Source: Noviherbaspirillum galbum
GTDB taxonomy: Bacteria > Pseudomonadota > Gammaproteobacteria > Burkholderiales > Burkholderiaceae_D
Assembly (NCBI RefSeq): GCF_010974945.1
Contig: NZ_JAAIVB010000041.1
Location: 1-60,056, forward strand
Reading direction: 5' to 3'
Length of the DNA stretch: 60,056 nucleotides
A model generated the notes under the pieces. The model made no database searches. It worked only from the letters and a program-made list of their open reading frames with translations, and was not told the origin of the DNA. This document shows, piece after piece, positions 27,343 through 35,505 of the stretch. The position numbers and the translations under genes were made by a program. The first letter of the stretch is position 1. Every line of letters begins with the position of its first letter.

Positions 27343-27621
27343 TTACAGGATGTGGATGTTGTTGCTGCCGTTCTGGGTCGGGTTGACGTTGGACGTAATG
27401 CCGGACGCGAACGCGACGTTGTTGCCGTTGTTGACCAGCGTGTTCTGCTGCTGGCCGAGCGACTGCGAGGCGGCGATGTTCGCATCGCTCACGGACACCG
27501 AGAACTGCGGGCCGAACCAGGCCGGCATGTTGTAGTAGCCGGTACCGCCGCGAACCTTGCCCATGGCGCGGGCGTCGAGGGTTGCAGTGGAGGACAGGTC
27601 GGTGACGGTCAGTGCTTTCAT
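27343..27621 (-). CDS. Small exported peptide with double-glycine leader, paralog 1
   Basis: 92 residues from the ATG at 27621, chosen for a strong AAGGAG eight bases upstream. The leader is again exactly 26 residues with Leu -12, Met -7, Val -4 and GG (ATLDARAMGKVRGG). The 66-residue core (starts TGYYNMPAWFGPQ) has no cysteine and ends in the same Asn/Gln-rich block as paralog 2. It is the first gene of a two-gene unit, with a sigma-54-like promoter about 50 bases upstream of the ATG. Possible roles include a bacteriocin, signalling peptide or surface/amyloid-like matrix protein; sequence alone does not decide. Confidence 0.82.
   Translation of the reverse strand: MKALTVTDLSSTATLDARAMGKVRGGTGYYNMPAWFGPQFSVSVSDANIAASQSLGQQQNTLVNNGNNVAFASGITSNVNPTQNGSNNIHIL
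27358..27463. repeat. Direct repeat copy 2 (3' halves of peptide genes)
   Basis: Partner of the repeat at 26974-27079; together they show that the two small genes arose by duplication. Confidence 0.85.
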
Positions 27622-27680
27622 GGTGGATCTCCTTGGTTGGTTGGGTTGGTGAGCAATTCTGTTGCGCACGTCTACCCTAT

Positions 27681-27696
27681 TGCAGGCGCCGTGCCA
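27681..27696 (-). promoter_or_regulatory. Candidate sigma-54 (-24/-12) promoter of the peptide genes
   Basis: On the minus strand TGGCACG-GCGC-CTGCA matches the RpoN consensus TGGCACR-N4-TTGCW at all but one position, with the obligatory 10 bases between GG and GC. The predicted start near 27670 gives a 5' leader of about 49 bases. A perfect dyad AGTCAT-TGAA-ATGACT (27727-27742) lies about 30 bases further upstream, where an activator could bind. Confidence 0.6.
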
Positions 27697-27912
27697 GCCC
27701 GCGCATGATGCAGGTCGATTTTCCCAAGTCATTGAAATGACTGAGGAATTTTTGAAAGAACCAGGGAGGCGTGGACGATCAGTCAATGGCGCGCGGCACG
27801 GCGGTGTCGGGTGTCGCCGGACGGAAGGAGTGAAATGTGTCTGTCGTTTGCAGACAGTTGCGGTTTGCTTCGAGTTGGAGTGCGCCGGCATCGAGGAAGC
27901 GATGCCGGCCTG

Positions 27913-28464
27913 TCATGCCGGGCGCGCTTCCCAGTCCGGCCTGAGCAGGCCGTAAAGCGCGGCGTCCGTCGTTTCCCCCTTGTTGCGCCAGCGGTCGCGC
28001 AACAAGCCCTCGCGCACGAAGCCGAGCTTCTCCAGCAACCTTGCCGAACCGGCATTGCGCGGATCGATCTCCGCTTCGAGGCGGTGCAGCGGCAGGTCCT
28101 GGAAGATCCGGTCGACGAAGGCATGGATGGCTTCGTACATCAGGCCGCTTCCCCAATGGGCGCGGGCCAGCGCATAGCCCAGCTCGGCGCGCGCGCTCGC
28201 TTCCACCAGCTTGAACAAAAGACAGGTGCCGATGGGCGTGCCATCCGGCAGGGTAATGACGAACTGGAAGGTGTCGCCGTTCTTCTGATAGGCCAGCACC
28301 CGGTCATGCCACGCTTCGGCATCGGCAAGGCTTTGCCAGCTTGCGTAAGGGAGGAAGCGGGTGACGGCATCATCGCCGTTGACCGCCATGAGTCCGGGCA
28401 GGTCCGACTTGTCGATGGGTCGGATGCGCAGGCGCGGCGTTTCGATGTGCGGGGAGAATTTCAA
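27913..28464 (-). CDS. GNAT acetyltransferase, RimJ/RimL type
   Basis: 183 residues beginning with TTG at 28464 (no ATG is available before residue 25 of the fold). The sequence opens with TPRLRIRPIDKSDL, typical of RimJ/RimL-like GNATs, has an ELGYALARAHWGSGLMYEA acetyl-CoA binding loop near residue 100, and ends in RLLEKLGFVREGLLRDRW. Relatives acetylate N-terminal residues of ribosomal proteins or small amines. Stands alone on its strand, with a hairpin between it and the MBL-fold gene. Confidence 0.88.
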   Translation of the reverse strand: MKFSPHIETPRLRIRPIDKSDLPGLMAVNGDDAVTRFLPYASWQSLADAEAWHDRVLAYQKNGDTFQFVITLPDGTPIGTCLLFKLVEASARAELGYALARAHWGSGLMYEAIHAFVDRIFQDLPLHRLEAEIDPRNAGSARLLEKLGFVREGLLRDRWRNKGETTDAALYGLLRPDWEARPA

Positions 28465-28489
28465 GGCAGGCCAGTCAGGTCATGAAAAC

Positions 28490-28526
28490 GGAAACGCCAT
28501 GGCCGGGGCGGGCCCGGCCATGGCAT
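28490..28526 (-). terminator. Hairpin terminator after the MBL-fold gene
   Basis: Perfect 12-base arms GCCATGGCCGGG (28496-28507) and CCCGGCCATGGC (28513-28524) with a five-base loop; the minus strand continues with a modest T-rich tract. It separates the MBL-fold gene from the GNAT gene. Confidence 0.7.
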
Positions 28527-28545
28527 CATGGGTTGTGCGCAATCT

Positions 28546-29529
28546 TCAGCAGCCTGCGGCGCATTTACCGTCGGCGTCGAACTCCATCGTCTTGCCGGAC
28601 AGCGGAACGTGCGCCGCCACCTTGACGGCCTTGAGGAAGGTTTCCGTCTTGCTGCCCGGCCGGACCTTGCCGTTCACCGTGCCGACCTCGTTGGCATGCG
28701 AAGCGATCACGGAGACCGGCTTTACGAGATCATTGATCACGTATGCGGCTTCGTTCGGTCCCGTCGTGAAGCCGTCGCCGATGTTCATCACCGCGAGCTT
28801 GGGCTTGTAGTGGTTGCGAACGACTAGCTCGTGATCGGCCATGATGCCGGTGTCGCCCGACAGGTAGGCCACCAGGCCATTGCTGAAGCCAAGCACGTAA
28901 CCCGTCGCCAGGCCGACGTCGCCCGCGATGCCAGCCTCCTTCATGGCCTTGCCGAAGTCGCCGCCGATGTAGTCCGGGTCGAGGCCGTTGCTGTGCAGGG
29001 CCGGCACGGTCGCGATGCGAACGCCACCCATGGTGACATTGCCGCCGAAGCGCACCAGCACCGAGTTGGCGGGATCGCCGCCGTTCGCCTTGAGCTTCGA
29101 CGCAAAGAACGGCGGCATTTCGCTGCCGGTGACGATCTTCGATTTCTTGGCCAGCGCGATGTTGACCGCGCTGGAATTGGGCATCGCCGACACCGACATG
29201 TCAGGCGATCCGCAGCTTCCCGCGTTGAGGGCCTTCTGGTGCGCGTTTCCGAGGTGGTCGCCATGCATGTGGCTGACCAGGATGACGTCGATCTTCCCAA
29301 GGCGTGGATCGTTCGCGCCGGCGACGGTGCGGCCCGGATCGTAGAGGATGCGCGTTCCGTTCGGATCTTCGAAGATGAGCGCCCGGTCCTGCGCGCAGAA
29401 CTCCCCGTCGATGCCGCCGAGCGGCGTCACCTTCACGGTAGGGGAGGCGTTCTGGGATTGGGCGAAGACGGGAAGACACGCCAGGCTTCCGGCAACGGAC
29501 AAGGCAGCGAGCAGGACCGAACGATTCAT
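28546..29529 (-). CDS. Periplasmic MBL-fold metal-dependent hydrolase
   Basis: 327 residues, RBS AGGGGG. An N-terminal signal peptide (LLAALSVAGSLACLPVFAQS) precedes a metallo-beta-lactamase fold close to UlaG-type lactonases: LVSHMHGDHLGN holds the H-x-H-x-D-H zinc motif near residue 85, with further ligands in YLSGDTGIMAD and ASHANEVGT. The C-terminus ends in a CAAGC pair that could form a disulfide. The substrate is not evident. It lies downstream of a DUF4399 gene on the same strand. Confidence 0.9.
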   Translation of the reverse strand: MNRSVLLAALSVAGSLACLPVFAQSQNASPTVKVTPLGGIDGEFCAQDRALIFEDPNGTRILYDPGRTVAGANDPRLGKIDVILVSHMHGDHLGNAHQKALNAGSCGSPDMSVSAMPNSSAVNIALAKKSKIVTGSEMPPFFASKLKANGGDPANSVLVRFGGNVTMGGVRIATVPALHSNGLDPDYIGGDFGKAMKEAGIAGDVGLATGYVLGFSNGLVAYLSGDTGIMADHELVVRNHYKPKLAVMNIGDGFTTGPNEAAYVINDLVKPVSVIASHANEVGTVNGKVRPGSKTETFLKAVKVAAHVPLSGKTMEFDADGKCAAGC

Positions 29530-29633
29530 TGCACCCCCTAGGGTTTTAAGGTTTTCAGGTTTTCAAGTTGTGAAGCGGGCATTCAATCTACCACCGGCCG
29601 GCGATGCGCGTTTCCCGCGCCCGGCAACGATGA

Positions 29634-30179
29634 TTACTTTGGCAGGACCTCGATCGTGATTTCCTTGCTCGCGATGTAGTAAGGAACATGATTGTGGTCC
29701 GCGAACAGGAGGCGCAAGGTATGGCGTCCGGCGGGCAGGTCGAGCACGGCTTCGGTTTCTCCCTTGCCGAAATGCTTGTACCGCTGCTTCTGGTATTCGT
29801 CGGGCTTGTCGAAGGGGATGGGTTGCTTGATGTCGGCCGGCAGCGGAAGGTCGATCAGGATGTGATGATGGCCGGTGCCGTCGATCTTGCCCGCCTTGAC
29901 GGGCGAGACGCCCATGCCGGTGACGGAGAACGCCACGCGGAACGGCGACTTTACCCGGTCGCCATCCTTGATGTTGACGAAGTATGCCGCCTTTTCCGCC
30001 ACCGGGAACGGCCTGGTCCGGTCAAAGGCGCTGAGGCTGCTGATGACCGACTCGGTGTTGATCGTGGCGGAAGACGCCGAGCCGAAGCCAGGCGACTGAT
30101 CGTTCGCGCCGGCGCCATGCCAGGCAAAGGAAGCGATGACCGCGATGGCGGCGCATGATCGTTGAAGTTTGGTATGCAC
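29634..30179 (-). CDS. DUF4399-domain periplasmic protein
   Basis: 181 residues with a signal peptide (CAAIAVIASFAWHGAGAN). The DUF4399 domain covers residues ~65-180: YFVNIKDGDRVKSPFRV, KIDGTGHHHILID and LRLLFADHNHVPY. The histidine clusters hint at metal binding, but the family has no proven function. RBS GGGGGAG. A one-mismatch FNR box lies 72 bases upstream, suggesting oxygen-linked control. Confidence 0.88.
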   Translation of the reverse strand: MHTKLQRSCAAIAVIASFAWHGAGANDQSPGFGSASSATINTESVISSLSAFDRTRPFPVAEKAAYFVNIKDGDRVKSPFRVAFSVTGMGVSPVKAGKIDGTGHHHILIDLPLPADIKQPIPFDKPDEYQKQRYKHFGKGETEAVLDLPAGRHTLRLLFADHNHVPYYIASKEITIEVLPK

Positions 30180-30250
30180 GGACTCCCCCTGTTTTTCCTG
30201 GGGGAATTATAATTTGTCTTGGACAAACTGGTTGCCGAAGTTTTGAGTTA

Positions 30251-30264
30251 TTGAGAAAAATCAA
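30251..30264. promoter_or_regulatory. FNR-like box upstream of DUF4399 gene
   Basis: TTGAG-AAAA-ATCAA differs from the FNR consensus TTGAT-N4-ATCAA at one base. It sits 72 bases upstream of the DUF4399 start codon. Confidence 0.4.
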
Positions 30265-30307
30265 TCCTGCAAGCCTGGCCCCGGCCAAGGCTGGCGCACT
30301 TTCCGAT

Positions 30308-30706
30308 TCATCCCGGATCGATTTCCTTTTTCATGCCTTGCACCTTGAGCCGGACATTCTCGTAGGTCAGCTCGGCGTTGACCTCCTGAAGCTTCGCGAG
30401 GACCTCCTGCATCATGGCCAGCTCGGTCTTGAGGAAGCCGTTCTTTTCCCGTTCCCATTCCAGCACGTCCGAATCGGCATCGCTTGCGCCCCGCGCCCGG
30501 ACCTGCACCTGCCTGTTCGACTTGATGTCTTCCGCGATCTTCGGATAGCGGTTGTGAATCAAGGACGCGCTCACCCCGGCTTCCCGCGCCACGGCCGCGA
30601 TCGTCAACTTGCTGGCGCCGGTAAGCGCCTTCCCTTCCTGGATGCGATGCATGGCCAGGCGCAGATCCCTGGCCCGGGCTTCTGGAGTCTTACGCTGATT
30701 CGCCAC
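30308..30706 (-). CDS. Small HTH protein with C-terminal coiled coil
   Basis: 132 residues starting at GTG 30706, supported by AAGGAG. Residues ~25-60 (LTIAAVAREAGVSASLIHNRYP) form a TetR-like helix-turn-helix, but no TetR ligand domain follows; residues ~80-130 are a charged coiled coil (FLKTELAMMQEVLAKLQEVN). This layout resembles small plasmid- or transposon-borne DNA-binding proteins (KfrA- or DUF6262-like), which is a resemblance only. No mobile element ends were found beside it. Confidence 0.78.
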   Translation of the reverse strand: MANQRKTPEARARDLRLAMHRIQEGKALTGASKLTIAAVAREAGVSASLIHNRYPKIAEDIKSNRQVQVRARGASDADSDVLEWEREKNGFLKTELAMMQEVLAKLQEVNAELTYENVRLKVQGMKKEIDPG

Positions 30707-30833
30707 GTCCCTCTCCTTGTCAGTGCAAACAAGAGCAAACGCTAACTAGCAACGATCGATGTCACTGCGCTCCGAGGCGCCAAGCCCTGCCATCCCGGCA
30801 AGGCCTGGCGCCGACGGCAACCGCCGTCCGGCC

Positions 30834-31541
30834 TCAGGAGCGTTTTTTCTGGCGCCTGCTGATCGCGATGCCAAGCATGCCGAGTCCCAGCAAGCCCAGC
30901 GGCACCGGCTCAGGCACGCGCACCGGGGGAGGGTTGCCATACAGCCAGACGCTGCTGCTATACCCTTGCACGTGCACCGCGCCGACGTAATTGCCGCCGC
31001 CTCCATTGTCGGGCACGGATAGCGAGTTGAACGAATTGGCCGTCAAGCCGTTGCCGGTGAACTTGTATACGGACGTGGCGCCCGCGGCCAGCTGGCCGGG
31101 GTTCGACGTGGCGAAGCCGAAGTACACGTCGAACATGCCGCCGGTGCCGTCCGCCTTGTAGGCGTTCGAGCTGTCGGTTGCGGTCAATGCCTGGACGCCG
31201 GAGACGAAGGTTTCGGTCAGCTGGTTGAAGTTGACGCCGGCCACGTTGAAGTACCAGTCATTGACGTAGGCGCCTGACAGGATATTGTTCATGACCGACA
31301 TGGTCAGCGTGACTTCGTTGGCGCCCGTGTCCTGGAAGGTGGCGGTCGCATAGACGGCGTTCGGGTCCGCGGGCTGGCTGGGCGGCGTGCCCGAGAAAGC
31401 GCCGGCGTTGTCGAAGTTGATCGTGAAGGTGGCTGCCTGGCTGAGAACGGGAATGCTGGCCAGAAGGAGGGCCCCGGTGAGGCCTTTCAGGGTGCGCGAT
31501 ACTTGTCCAAACCGCCGCCCTGCTTGGAGATGAGTCGTCAT
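30834..31541 (-). CDS. PEP-CTERM sorting domain protein
   Basis: 235 residues from the ATG at 31541 (TGGAG RBS); longer in-frame starts lack one. A signal peptide (LTGALLLASIPVLSQAA) leads to an exported beta-rich, Asn/Ser/Gly-rich region, and the chain ends with VPEPVPLGLLGLGMLGIAIS and a basic tail, the classic PEP-CTERM sorting signal. Such proteins are processed by an exosortase (EpsH/XrtA) and linked to exopolysaccharide or floc formation; the exosortase is not in this window. A sigma-54-like promoter precedes it. Confidence 0.93.
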   Translation of the reverse strand: MTTHLQAGRRFGQVSRTLKGLTGALLLASIPVLSQAATFTINFDNAGAFSGTPPSQPADPNAVYATATFQDTGANEVTLTMSVMNNILSGAYVNDWYFNVAGVNFNQLTETFVSGVQALTATDSSNAYKADGTGGMFDVYFGFATSNPGQLAAGATSVYKFTGNGLTANSFNSLSVPDNGGGGNYVGAVHVQGYSSSVWLYGNPPPVRVPEPVPLGLLGLGMLGIAISRRQKKRS

Positions 31542-31899
31542 TGTTAGCTCCAGTGTGTTCGGGTTTATGGGAAGAGTCCCGACCGAACATTTGCAAGAGC
31601 CGTTCCTAATGTTTAATTTTAGACAAAACAAGCACTTAAAACCGGGTTGTTCCAACTCGAATAGAAATTGTTAGTTTCATCGACGGGACGCCGTTTTTTT
31701 GCCATTAAATGATGTGTGTCAGCAATAAAAGTCGTTACTAATTAGTTACTTAGGAAGATTTCCCCAAGTTCGGGCAAAAACGCGTAAAGAAAATCGACAG
31801 CGCCTCCCGCGCCAAGCCAAAACGCATCCGCAACCCGGGATGCACTATCATGGCGCTGGACCAACCTCGACCTTCAATCCGCCAGAAAAGGGGACAAGC
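31542..31899. other. AT-rich divergent intergenic region
   Basis: 358 bases between the PEP-CTERM gene and a substrate-binding lipoprotein. The left third holds the sigma-54-like promoter; bases ~31600-31760 are clearly richer in A+T than the surroundings. No further gene is seen. Confidence 0.5.
31591..31606 (-). promoter_or_regulatory. Candidate sigma-54 promoter of the PEP-CTERM gene
   Basis: Minus strand GGAACGGCTCTTGCA keeps GG and GC exactly 10 bases apart and the TTGCA -12 element; the -24 element is weaker (GGAAC for GGCAC). The predicted start near 31581 gives a leader of about 40 bases. RpoN control by PrsK/PrsR is established for PEP-CTERM genes in related bacteria. Confidence 0.5.
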
Positions 31900-32760
31900 A
31901 TGCTTGGCAAGGCACTCCACGCGATCACCAGGTTTCCCGGCGCCTGCGCCGCGCTTTGCCTCGCAGCCGCGCTGGCTGGCTGCGGAACGGCATCGACGAC
32001 GTCATCGATGCCATCCAGGTCATCCGCCGCTTCGAGCGCCGCGGCGAAGGAACTCGCGCCATCCGGAAAGCTGCGCGCGGCAATCAATTTCGGCAATCCG
32101 ATCCTGGCGACGAAGGATGCGGCCACAGGGGAAGCGCGCGGCGTTTCCGTGGACCTCGCGCGCGAACTCGCGCGGCGCCTCGGGGTTCCGCTGGAGCTGG
32201 TCACCTACCCGGCCGCGGGGAAAGTGGTGGAGGGCGTCAAGGCGAACGAATGGGACGTGGCTTTCGTCGCGATCGATCCCCGGCGCGGCGCCGACATGGA
32301 CCAGACCACTCCCTACGTCATCATCGAAGGCGCCTACATGGTGCCGGACGCCTCGCCGATCAAGGAGAACGCCGACGTCGACCGGCAGGGCGTGCGCATC
32401 GTGGTCGGCGCCGGCAGCGCATACGACCTGTTCCTGTCCCGCGAAATCAGGAAGGCCATGCTGGTCCGCGCGCCGACGTCGCCTACGGTGGTGGACACGA
32501 TGGTGCGGGATGCCATGGAAGTGGCGGCGGGCGTCAGGCAGCAGCTGGAAGCAGACCAGAAACGCTTCCCTGGCCTGCGGATGCTGCCGGGGCGCTTCAT
32601 GGTCATCAACCAGGCGATGGCCACGCCGAAGGGACGCCCTGAAGGCAGTCGTTACCTGAACGAATTCATCGAAGAGATGAAGGCCTCCGGGTTCGTCGGC
32701 AGTGCCCTGAGCAGGCATCATGTCGACGGCGCCGCGGTCGCGCCGCCGGCAGGCCGGTAG
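31900..32760 (+). CDS. Periplasmic substrate-binding lipoprotein (SBP_bac_3 type)
   Basis: 286 residues from the ATG at 31900 (AAAAGGGG upstream). A lipoprotein signal (LCLAAALAGC) is followed by a Ser-rich linker and a type 3 solute-binding domain: SGKLRAAINFGNPILA, then VDLARELARRLGVPLELVTYPA and NEWDVAFVAIDPRRGADMDQT. This pattern fits amino-acid or small organic acid binding. No permease or ATPase is adjacent, so it may serve a distant ABC system or act as a sensor. Convergent with the mechanosensitive channel. Confidence 0.9.
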   Translation: MLGKALHAITRFPGACAALCLAAALAGCGTASTTSSMPSRSSAASSAAAKELAPSGKLRAAINFGNPILATKDAATGEARGVSVDLARELARRLGVPLELVTYPAAGKVVEGVKANEWDVAFVAIDPRRGADMDQTTPYVIIEGAYMVPDASPIKENADVDRQGVRIVVGAGSAYDLFLSREIRKAMLVRAPTSPTVVDTMVRDAMEVAAGVRQQLEADQKRFPGLRMLPGRFMVINQAMATPKGRPEGSRYLNEFIEEMKASGFVGSALSRHHVDGAAVAPPAGR

Positions 32761-32766
32761 GGAGAC

Positions 32767-35355
32767 TCAAGAAGCCGGCGCCGGGGTGGACGCCGGCGAT
32801 GCCTGCGCCGCCAGTTCCTGGTTGCCCAGCGCCTCGTTGATTTCCGTGATCAGGTCGCTCCTTACCTTGAGCCAGGCATCGAGCTCGCCGGTCCAGATCC
32901 GGAGTTCGAACTCGAAGGCATCGACGCCTCGCCGGATGAACAGCACCTCGGGCGGCGGCGTTTCCAGCACCTCTTTGTTCCAGCGCGAAACATCCAGCAG
33001 GGTCGTCTTGAGCCGTGCCACGTTGATGTCCGGCCTGGTGAACACGGGCACGGCGATCTGGCGCAGCTGGCTCGACAGGGTCCAGTTCGTCAGCTTGTCG
33101 GAAATGAGTTTGCCGTTCGGAATGATCACGCCCGCGCCGCTCGTGCTGTGGATGACGGTCGCCCGGATGCCGATGTGCTGGACCCGCCCGACGATGTCGT
33201 CGATCTGTATGGTGTCGCCCACCTTGACGGGACGCTCGAACAGCACGATGAGGCCGGAGACGAAATTGTTGACGATGTTCTGCAGGCCGAAGCCGATGCC
33301 GACCGTGAGCGCGCCCGCGACGATGGTGAACTTCGTCATGTCCACGCCGATCGCCGTCAGGGCGAGCACCAGGCCCGACAGCAGGATGACGTAGTGAACG
33401 GTGGTCGATACCGCGTAGGGCAGCCCCCGGTCGAGGCGCACGCGCGAAAAGATTTCCTCTTCCAGGAAGAAGCGCGACAGCCTCGACAGCATCCATGTGG
33501 TCCAGAGGATGAGCACGAACATGCCCACGTCGCTGACCGTCGCGCTCAGGCTGCCGAGGCGGTAGGTGGTTGACCAGAACGACTGGAGCGCGGCGACCAG
33601 GCGCTGGCGCAGTCCAGCGCCCTCGAGGGTGAGGCCCAGCCAGAAAGCGAGGGCGGCCCACTGCACCCAGCGGTTGGTGCGCGCCGCGATCTGCGCGCGG
33701 TGGCGGCGCACGCCAGCCAGGAAGGAGAGCGGCGGCAGGTACAGCATTCCGTGCAGCATGCCCTCTCCGGCGCGCGCGATCACGTAGAGCACGACCGCGA
33801 GATAGGCGCTGCCGATCAGCGCGCGCATCACCAGGTCCGCCAGCCGCGCGTAGCCGGCCACATCGCACGCAAGCGCGGTCACCGCCAGCCCGCCGGCAAT
33901 CCACCTGCCATAGCCGACCATCCGCCACGCGAGGGCATTGGGCGTTGGCTCGGCAGGCGTCTCGTCGTCCGTAACGCCAATCCCACCAATGCCAGCGCGG
34001 ACGCGACGGACACGGCGATGAATCACCGCAACGAAGACCAGCATGGCAAGCGCCTCGCACAGGAGAATCAGGCGATGCACGCCGGGCAGGGGCGCGAACA
34101 GCGCCCGCAGCCGGTCCACGAGAAAGAATCCCACCACCGCGAACAGCACCTGGTAGATGCGCCGCTCCACCACGCGCCGCGCGAACACCAGCATGGGCGC
34201 GGCCGCGATGACCCCGATCATCAGCGTCAGCGACCTGGGCGCGCGGGGATAGAACCAGGAACTGAGCAGCATCGCGAGCAGCACCGCCGCGACGGCGGGC
34301 ATGTCGAACAGCGCCTTGTTGCCCTTGAGGTCATCGTCATCCTCCGCAAGCTTCCCGATGCGGCCGCGAACCACGAGGAAGAGCAGGTAGAGGCTGGCGA
34401 GCGTGGCGGCGTGCAGCGCCACGTCCCGGTCGTGCGAGCGTACGTAGCTTTCCAGGTTGTTCGCCTGGTTCAGGATGTTTTCGCGCGCTTCCGCGGAAAA
34501 GTCCCGCAGGGGATCGATCCAGAAAGCCTGGCTCCACATCGGGGCGCTGTCGCGGTACAGCAGGCGCGTGGCGGCGCGTTCGCTGGCATCCTGCAGGATG
34601 CGCCTCAGGTCCCCGATCTGCGTCCCGAGGTCGGTCACCTTGCCGAGCAAAGCAAGCACCTTGGCGCGGTCGTCGAGCACGCTCTTGCCGGCCCGGTCGA
34701 TCGACTTGAGCAGGTCACGCACGCGCTCCAGCACGTCCTGCGGCGCGGCTTCATCCGCTGCGGCCTTGGCGGTGGCGTCCCACACGGCCTTTTGCCCATC
34801 CAGTTCCTTCAAGTCGCGATCGACCTGCACGGCAGCGCGGGTCAGCTCCTTGCGCAGGGGGGAAATGCGCAATTCCGCATCCCGCAGCTCGTCTTCCACG
34901 CTGCGAATGCTTTCGAGCGAATAGGTTGAAAGACGCTGGCGACGAACCTCCCTTATCCGCAAGGCAATCTCGCGTTCCAGCGGCGGCAGGTCTTCGCTTG
35001 CGGTCTGGATGGCATCGTCGACCCGCCCCCGGTTTTCCAGCTGGCGGATGGCGATCAGGGCAGCCTCCGCCTTGACCGCGATGTCGGAGACCGGCACGGG
35101 CTGGGGTGCCGCCGTCGCGGGCGGGGCCGGCGCGGATGGCGCGTTTGCCGCAGGCAACGATGGCTTTGGGGGCGTTTGCGGGAATCCGGTTGTCTGGAAA
35201 CCGAACAGGATCAGGACGATCAGCGGCCACATGAAGATGCTGGCCTTGCTCCGCAGCCCTTTGCTTGCACGTTGGAAAAGACGTTTTCCAGGTATCAATG
35301 TTTCTCCATCAAAAATCTTCGCAGGCCCGAGGTGCGCGAGTTGCGCAGTCCTCAT
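32767..35355 (-). CDS. Large mechanosensitive channel, MscS family with DUF3772
   Basis: 862 residues from the first ATG; an ATG at 35232 that starts directly with the signal-like MWPLIVLILFGFQ is an alternative. A periplasmic coiled-coil region (residues ~90-290, DUF3772-like) is followed by about ten transmembrane segments and the MscS core, where FGLQNIVNNFVSG and LFERPVKVGDTIQID are diagnostic (near residues 690-730). Family members open under membrane tension and release osmolytes. Single gene, convergent with the lipoprotein. Confidence 0.92.
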   Translation of the reverse strand: MRTAQLAHLGPAKIFDGETLIPGKRLFQRASKGLRSKASIFMWPLIVLILFGFQTTGFPQTPPKPSLPAANAPSAPAPPATAAPQPVPVSDIAVKAEAALIAIRQLENRGRVDDAIQTASEDLPPLEREIALRIREVRRQRLSTYSLESIRSVEDELRDAELRISPLRKELTRAAVQVDRDLKELDGQKAVWDATAKAAADEAAPQDVLERVRDLLKSIDRAGKSVLDDRAKVLALLGKVTDLGTQIGDLRRILQDASERAATRLLYRDSAPMWSQAFWIDPLRDFSAEARENILNQANNLESYVRSHDRDVALHAATLASLYLLFLVVRGRIGKLAEDDDDLKGNKALFDMPAVAAVLLAMLLSSWFYPRAPRSLTLMIGVIAAAPMLVFARRVVERRIYQVLFAVVGFFLVDRLRALFAPLPGVHRLILLCEALAMLVFVAVIHRRVRRVRAGIGGIGVTDDETPAEPTPNALAWRMVGYGRWIAGGLAVTALACDVAGYARLADLVMRALIGSAYLAVVLYVIARAGEGMLHGMLYLPPLSFLAGVRRHRAQIAARTNRWVQWAALAFWLGLTLEGAGLRQRLVAALQSFWSTTYRLGSLSATVSDVGMFVLILWTTWMLSRLSRFFLEEEIFSRVRLDRGLPYAVSTTVHYVILLSGLVLALTAIGVDMTKFTIVAGALTVGIGFGLQNIVNNFVSGLIVLFERPVKVGDTIQIDDIVGRVQHIGIRATVIHSTSGAGVIIPNGKLISDKLTNWTLSSQLRQIAVPVFTRPDINVARLKTTLLDVSRWNKEVLETPPPEVLFIRRGVDAFEFELRIWTGELDAWLKVRSDLITEINEALGNQELAAQASPASTPAPAS

Positions 35356-35505
35356 GGCGGAAAGCGGACACGTGCCCGCTTAGACGAGGGCGGCTTGCCG
35401 GAAATTCACGAAAAAGAAGAATCGCGGCAACGAAGCTTATGGAACACCGGGGAGCCGGCGAGTTGCTACAATGACCTTCCGACACAGCCCATCAAGGACG
35501 AGGCG

